A DNA stretch of 56,710 nucleotides, from positions 1 to 56,710 of the forward strand of contig CAYPCH010000006.1 of assembly GCA_964409165.1 (NCBI GenBank), read 5' to 3'. The stretch is from CAYPCH01 sp964409165 (GTDB lineage Bacteria > Bacillota > Clostridia > Acetivibrionales > Acetivibrionaceae). Shown here in pieces: positions 52,092-56,710 of the stretch. The notes beneath the pieces are model-generated. The model worked only from the letters and a program-made list of their open reading frames with translations. It was not told the origin of the DNA and did not search any database. Positions within the stretch are counted from its first letter, which is position 1, and the number at the start of each line of letters is the position of its first letter. Made by a program: the position numbers and the translations under genes.

Positions 52092-55000
52092 TTATATCTC
52101 CTCGGTAATGCCTTTATGATAATCCTGAAGAGATTTAACCTTGTCTTCTTTCATATGTGTTTCCCTATATGCTTTTATGCCTTTAACACTTGCGAGTGCG
52201 GCAGTAATGGTAGTAATATAGGGTATCTGGTATTTGATTGCGGTTTTTCGGATGTATGAGTCATCAGTCTGACCTTGTTTTCCAACAGGAGTATTTACAA
52301 CCAATTGGATTTCTTTGTTCATTATATCGTCTGTTATATTTGGACGTCCCTCATTTAGCTTTTTGACCAATTCGGATTTTATACCGTTTTTGGTCAGGAA
52401 ACTATGAGTTCCCCCCGTGGCTTTTATTTTGAAATCAAGCTCTACAAACATTCTTGCAACCTCAAGTACAGCCGATTTGTCCTTATCTGCCACACTGATA
52501 AAAACCGTACCGGAGTCTGGAAGGCGTACCTGAGTGGCCTCCTCTGCTTTAAAGAAAGCAAGCCCGAAGGAATTTGCGATACCTAAAACTTCACCTGTGG
52601 AGCGCATTTCCGGTCCTAATAGTGGATCTACCTCCTGGAACATGTTAAACGGGAATACTGCTTCCTTTACTCCAAAATGTGCAATCCTTTTTTGTTTAAG
52701 ATTATTTACCAGCGACTTTTTGCCTGTTAATTCAGACATAATAATTTCTGTTGCAATATGTGCCATAGATATGTTACACACCTTTGAAACCAAAGGAACT
52801 GTGCGTGAAGCACGAGGGTTTGCCTCAAGAACGTAAACACAACCATCGGCTATAGCATACTGCATATTCATAAGACCTATTACTTTTAGTTTTTTTGCAA
52901 TCCTTGCGGTATAATCATAAATGGTTTTCATATGCTCCGGCAAAATATTGATTGGCGGTATTACGCATGCCGAATCCCCTGAATGGATACCTGCTTCTTC
53001 AATATGTTCCATTACGGCAGGCACAAAAGCGTCGGTTCCATCAGCTATGGCGTCTGCCTCGGCTTCAATGGCATTTTCCAGGAACTTGTCTATCAGAATA
53101 GGACGCTCAGGTGTTACGTCAACAGCTGCTTTAACATATCGTAGCAGCATTTCTTCGTCATAAATGATTTCCATTCCGCGGCCTCCAAGAACATACGACG
53201 GACGCACCATCAGAGGATACCCAATCTGGTTTGCAACTGAAAGGGCTTCTTCAAGGGTGCTGGCCATACCTGATTCAGGCATAGGAATATTAAGCTCCTC
53301 CATTATTTTACGGAACATATCGCGGTCTTCAGCAAGGTCAATTGTTTCCGGAGTGGTTCCTAGAATTCTGACTCCTGCCTTTTCAAGTTCTCCTGCTATA
53401 TTCAGTGGAGTCTGTCCGCCGAACTGAATGATTACCCCTATAGGTTTTTCCTTATTGTAAATACTAAGTACATCTTCAACGGTAAGGGGATCAAAATAGA
53501 GCTTATCCGATGTATCGTAGTCGGTTGAAACTGTTTCAGGATTGCAGTTTACCATTATTGTCTCATAACCCATATGACGCAGTGCAAATGCTGCATGCAC
53601 GCAACAGTAATCAAACTCTATTCCCTGACCTATGCGATTGGGACCCCCTCCTAAAATCATTACTTTTTTATTAGGACCATTCCCTGAAAGGGAATCCGGC
53701 AAAAAGGTGAGGGACTCAATGTCCCGAAGCTTTTTGCCGGATTCCGTCTTATCAGCTGTGTTGTAGGTTGAAAAATAATATGACATATTCTCAACACCAC
53801 TTACAGGAACCGATTCCCAGGCTTCGGTTACACCTAAGTCAATCCGGCGGTTTCTTATATTTTCCTCCCGATTTTTTAAGAGCATTGCCAGATAACGGTC
53901 TGAAAAACCGTCCTTTTTAGCTTGAACAAGCAAATTATCAGGAAGAGAGTCCCCGCTGTATTCAAGGATTTTTTCCTCCAGCAAAACCAGCTCCTTCATC
54001 TGTTCAATGAACCACTTCTTTATATGTGTCAGGCGGCTAAGCTCATCTAAATCTGCGCCCTTACGAAGTGCTTCATACATAATGAACTGTCGCTCGCTAG
54101 ACGGCTCTGCAAGCATCTCCATAAGTTCATTCAGAGGTCGTTTGTTGAAATCCTTTGCAAATCCTAGACCGTAGCGACCGATTTCAAGTGAGCGTATTGC
54201 TTTTTGCAAAGCTTCTTTGTAGTTTTTACCAATACTCATAACTTCGCCCACAGCTCTCATCTGTGTTCCAAGTTTATCATGGGAACCTTTGAATTTTTCA
54301 AAAGCCCAACGTGCAAATTTTACAACAACATAATCACCTGATGGAGTATATTTATCCAGTGAACCGTCACGCCAGTAGGGGATTTCATCCAATGTAAGAC
54401 CTGTGGCCAGCATTGAAGAAATCAGGGCAATAGGAAAACCGGTGGCTTTAGAAGCCAGAGCTGATGAACGCGAAGTACGAGGGTTTATTTCAATAACCAC
54501 TACTCTATCGGTTTTCGGGTCATGGGCAAATTGGACATTAGTGCCTCCTATTACCTGTATAGCTTCTGCGATAGCATAGGCGTACTTCTGCAAACGCTGT
54601 TGCAGCTCTGTGCTTATTGTAAGCATAGGAGCGGAACAAAACGAATCACCTGTATGCACTCCCATCGCATCAATATTCTCAATAAAGCAAACGGTAATCA
54701 TCTGGTTTTTAGCATCACGCACCACTTCAAGCTCCAGTTCTTCCCAGCCCAGTACCGACTCTTCAATGAGAATCTGACCGACAATACTTGCGGCAATACC
54801 GCGTTGGGCAACAGAACTCAGCTCTTCGATGTTGTATACCAGTCCGCCCCCGGTGCCGCCCATAGTATAAGCCGGACGAATAACAACCGGGAATCCTAAT
54901 TCGAGAGCAATTTTTTCTGCTTCTTCTACGCTGTAAGCAGGTTGACTGCGGGCTATTTCAATTCCAAGTCTGTTCATGGTTTCTTTGAAGGCTATTCTGT

Positions 55001-55382
55001 CTTCACCACGTTCTATTGCATCTACCTGTATACCAATTACCTTAACATCGTATTCTTCAAGTACTCCAGCTTTCGCCAGCTCCAAACACAGGTTAAGGGC
55101 AGATTGACCTCCCAGATTCGGCAGTAATGCATCCGGACGTTCGGTAGCTATTATCTGAGTTAGTCTTTCTACATTCAGTGGTTCGATATAAGTTGCATCC
55201 GCCATAGTAGGGTCGGTCATAATTGTTGCGGGATTTGAATTTACCAGTACTATTTTGTAGCCTAGTTTACGGAGGGCTTTACAGGCTTGAGTTCCTGAGT
55301 AGTCAAATTCACAGGCCTGTCCAATAATAATAGGTCCTGAGCCTATTATCAGAATTTTATCAATATCAGTTCTTTTTGGCAT
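52092..55382 (-). CDS. carB: Carbamoyl-phosphate synthase large subunit with in-frame repeat insertion
   Basis: 1096 residues; two homologous ATP-grasp halves make carbamoyl phosphate from bicarbonate, ATP and glutamine-derived ammonia for arginine and pyrimidine synthesis. 'IIGSGPIIIGQACEFDYSG' starts half one and 'LGGGPNRIGQGIEFDY' half two (~residue 577 on). An allosteric MGS-like domain closes the chain. Residues ~546-570 ('TESGKKLRDIES' to 'LSGNGP') have no counterpart in E. coli or B. subtilis CarB: the linker is ~19-20 residues longer. This stretch is encoded by the palindromic repeat at 53671-53745. The reading frame stays open and all motifs are intact. carA is not adjacent. The ATG follows GGAG. 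Confidence 0.93.
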   Translation of the reverse strand: MPKRTDIDKILIIGSGPIIIGQACEFDYSGTQACKALRKLGYKIVLVNSNPATIMTDPTMADATYIEPLNVERLTQIIATERPDALLPNLGGQSALNLCLELAKAGVLEEYDVKVIGIQVDAIERGEDRIAFKETMNRLGIEIARSQPAYSVEEAEKIALELGFPVVIRPAYTMGGTGGGLVYNIEELSSVAQRGIAASIVGQILIEESVLGWEELELEVVRDAKNQMITVCFIENIDAMGVHTGDSFCSAPMLTISTELQQRLQKYAYAIAEAIQVIGGTNVQFAHDPKTDRVVVIEINPRTSRSSALASKATGFPIALISSMLATGLTLDEIPYWRDGSLDKYTPSGDYVVVKFARWAFEKFKGSHDKLGTQMRAVGEVMSIGKNYKEALQKAIRSLEIGRYGLGFAKDFNKRPLNELMEMLAEPSSERQFIMYEALRKGADLDELSRLTHIKKWFIEQMKELVLLEEKILEYSGDSLPDNLLVQAKKDGFSDRYLAMLLKNREENIRNRRIDLGVTEAWESVPVSGVENMSYYFSTYNTADKTESGKKLRDIESLTFLPDSLSGNGPNKKVMILGGGPNRIGQGIEFDYCCVHAAFALRHMGYETIMVNCNPETVSTDYDTSDKLYFDPLTVEDVLSIYNKEKPIGVIIQFGGQTPLNIAGELEKAGVRILGTTPETIDLAEDRDMFRKIMEELNIPMPESGMASTLEEALSVANQIGYPLMVRPSYVLGGRGMEIIYDEEMLLRYVKAAVDVTPERPILIDKFLENAIEAEADAIADGTDAFVPAVMEHIEEAGIHSGDSACVIPPINILPEHMKTIYDYTARIAKKLKVIGLMNMQYAIADGCVYVLEANPRASRTVPLVSKVCNISMAHIATEIIMSELTGKKSLVNNLKQKRIAHFGVKEAVFPFNMFQEVDPLLGPEMRSTGEVLGIANSFGLAFFKAEEATQVRLPDSGTVFISVADKDKSAVLEVARMFVELDFKIKATGGTHSFLTKNGIKSELVKKLNEGRPNITDDIMNKEIQLVVNTPVGKQGQTDDSYIRKTAIKYQIPYITTITAALASVKGIKAYRETHMKEDKVKSLQDYHKGITEEI
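53671..53745 (-). repeat. Family B palindromic repeat inside carB
   Basis: On the minus strand it begins GGAATCCGGCAAAAAG, has the inner GGGACATTGAGTCCC hairpin and then CTTTTTGCCGGATTCC, a perfect 16-bp inverted pair. It ends with CCTTTCAGGGAATGGTCC. It is the same sequence as the intergenic copies at 8541, 15431 and 38871. The frame used encodes a Lys/Asp/Ser-rich, presumably flexible peptide. Confidence 0.9.
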
Positions 55383-55567
55383 GTTTTAGCTCCTTACTCC
55401 ATTAATTTTTTCTCTCTTGAAACATTATATAATAAATTAAGTTGAAAATCATTCAAATAAGCCTATAAGGAAATATTTTTTTAAGATATTTTTTTATATT
55501 AAACGGGGATTGTATAATTATGTTATACTTATCTTTAGAAATAAATACATTTTTGAGGAGTGTTTTG

Positions 55568-56419
55568 ATGTTTTGCAGATTAAAGGACAAATTGATACCT
55601 GCAAGTGTTTTTTTAATATTGTCATGCCAGCTTTTAAGTGGCTGTTCTGGTAGTAATGAAGTGCTACAGGGAGAACCTGAAGCGACTTTTGCAAAAATAG
55701 TTGCTGAGGAAGTATATCAGATGGATGATACCGGAACTGATGAGGACGTAGTTGTTACCGACATGGTGGATGATACCGGCTCAATGGTAGGAAAGGTACT
55801 TGCACAAATACCTGACAAAGGTATTTATCTTTATGGTGAGGAGAATGGAGTGACTTTACAGGTAGGAGAAAAGGAGCATTATTATGAATGGCTTTACATG
55901 ACGCCCAGGGGAATTGAGCCAAGAATGAGTCTGGCTGATTACGATGGTGACGGAAAAGACGAACTTTCAATTATCTTATATATTGGTTCGGGAACGGGCG
56001 TATCGGTAGAGGAGCTTCATATTATTGAAATATATGATGAACAGGGAAGTTTTAATGATAATGTGTTTGGTTATGAGTCTTACATAGAGCAGATGGACAA
56101 AGCTATAGGGTATAAAATGTTTACTTCGGAAGGAAGATTAATGGCTGAAATTTCGACTCCTGTCGAGGCATATACTGTAAGCTTGGAGGCTTTTGATAAC
56201 GAGGATTTCGGTAAAATTGATGAAGATTTATGTTACGGGCTTATTGTGAGTTTTAGTGAAGAGAAGGGCAAGCTTTCGGCAGAGTTCGGAGTGGGAATTA
56301 CTTCTGAATTTGTTGTGTCTCCTTGTTGTTTTGGTAGTGTTTTTGGGGATGTGGATTATGAGGACGGTGTTTTTAAGTTAAAAAACTTGAGGTTTAAAGA
56401 TTTAAAGGACAGACAATAA
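55568..56419 (+). CDS. Lipoprotein with FG-GAP/VCBS-like motif
   Basis: 283 residues with start ATG 55568 behind GAGGAG. The signal peptide ends in a lipobox 'LLSGC', giving a membrane-anchored lipoprotein. 'MSLADYDGDGKDELSIIL' (about residues 120-140) is a calcium-binding FG-GAP-type motif, followed by beta-rich sequence. I cannot assign a function. It is divergent from carB, with 185 bases between their starts. Confidence 0.8.
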   Translation: MFCRLKDKLIPASVFLILSCQLLSGCSGSNEVLQGEPEATFAKIVAEEVYQMDDTGTDEDVVVTDMVDDTGSMVGKVLAQIPDKGIYLYGEENGVTLQVGEKEHYYEWLYMTPRGIEPRMSLADYDGDGKDELSIILYIGSGTGVSVEELHIIEIYDEQGSFNDNVFGYESYIEQMDKAIGYKMFTSEGRLMAEISTPVEAYTVSLEAFDNEDFGKIDEDLCYGLIVSFSEEKGKLSAEFGVGITSEFVVSPCCFGSVFGDVDYEDGVFKLKNLRFKDLKDRQ

Positions 56420-56454
56420 AAGATGGCGAAAAACGTGAATATTTCTTGCCAATT

Positions 56455-56710
56455 TTGTACTGTTAGTATATAATCCCAGTAGGGAAAATTAAATAGTGCC
56501 GTGACTTCCAGGTGAAGCAACACCTGGAAGCTCATGTAGTAGGGATGAGCTACTGACACGTGGGGTTTACACTCCCACAGCACCTAGATTATTATACTCT
56601 ATGTGCTGTCCGTTTACAAGCATTAACGGTGTATGTGTACGGTAAAAGCATGAAACCATCTACTGCCAATACTCTCACAAGAGAGTTTTTTAAAAATGCC
56701 ATTTCAGCAT
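56455..56710 (-). other. Possible 3' end of an IS605/TnpB-type gene with structured RNA end (partial)
   Basis: Read on the minus strand from the window edge, an open frame runs to a TAA at 56592 ('...AVDGFMLLPYTYTVNACKR', then 'TAHRV'). It is followed by three hairpins: GTGGG/CCCAC, AGCTCAT/ATGAGCT and a perfect CTTCCAGGTG/CACCTGGAAG stem. A coding end followed by stacked stems is the layout of TnpB genes with omega RNA at the transposon right end. I do not recognise the protein tail, so this is a tentative reading. Confidence 0.35.

Noticed and set aside
53671..53745. Carrying the carB segment as a frameshift or sequencing artefact
   Set aside because: The frame stays open, flanking motifs are intact on both sides, and the insert matches a repeat family seen elsewhere in the window.
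1..56710. tRNA or rRNA genes
   Set aside because: I found no cloverleaf with a T-loop GGTTCGAAT-type core and no rRNA signature on either strand.

Overview
The window looks like a chromosomal piece of an AT-rich, spore-forming, cellulosome-bearing Firmicute of the Acetivibrio / Clostridium thermocellum-straminisolvens type. The evidence is type I dockerins with the 'NSTDY' recognition motif, CBM3 and CE2 modules, S-layer (SLH) anchoring, an H-type small acid-soluble spore protein, strong GGAGG ribosome sites with frequent GTG/TTG starts, and Gram-positive riboswitch classes. Species is inferred, not proven. One 100-N assembly gap lies at 47781-47880.

Layout. 0-5 kb: DUF4173 membrane protein, exosortase K and its dedicated MSEP-CTERM substrate. 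5-8.4 kb: spore protein sspH between foldback repeats, two tandem DUF155 membrane proteins, and a small spore-type peptide. 8.8-10.8 kb: a D,D-carboxypeptidase and an RGDEF diguanylate-cyclase-like domain fused to a ribbon-helix-helix DNA-binding domain. 10.9-15.3 kb: a c-di-AMP (ydaO) riboswitch with terminator leads into dapB, ablA, ablB (N-epsilon-acetyl-beta-lysine osmolyte synthesis) and the PII-like c-di-AMP receptor darA. A c-di-GMP-I riboswitch aptamer faces this module from the opposite strand. 15.8-18.3 kb: AmmeMemoRadiSam genes. 18.4-24.2 kb: cdaA, cdaR, a COG2509 flavoprotein and glmM, followed by a glmS ribozyme with no glmS gene. 24.4-31.4 kb: a patchwork holding a large foldback element, MmcQ/YjbR, an SPFH-RHH operon with an operator array, a pseudogene, a putative spore coat protein, a Zn-ribbon/S4 protein behind a leader-peptide attenuator, and a PadR-SEDS operon. 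31.5-45.5 kb: dockerin proteins, a GH63-like enzyme, a CE2 esterase and a 1655-residue multi-CBM/vWA protein. 46.3-50.3 kb: YccF and an SLH-anchored fibro-slime/PKD surface protein. 50.5-55.4 kb: a PurF-like protein lacking its nucleophilic cysteine, and carB carrying an in-frame palindromic repeat. 55.5-56.7 kb: a lipoprotein and a possible transposon end.

Two themes link the genes. First, nucleotide second messengers: c-di-AMP is made by CdaA/CdaR, sensed by DarA and by the ydaO riboswitch, and appears wired directly to osmolyte synthesis, with c-di-GMP elements nearby. Second, intergenic space is loaded with short foldback repeats of at least four families (called A-D here). One sits inside the carB reading frame, one overlaps the stop codon of the flavoprotein gene, and a separate long palindrome begins at the end of a dockerin gene.
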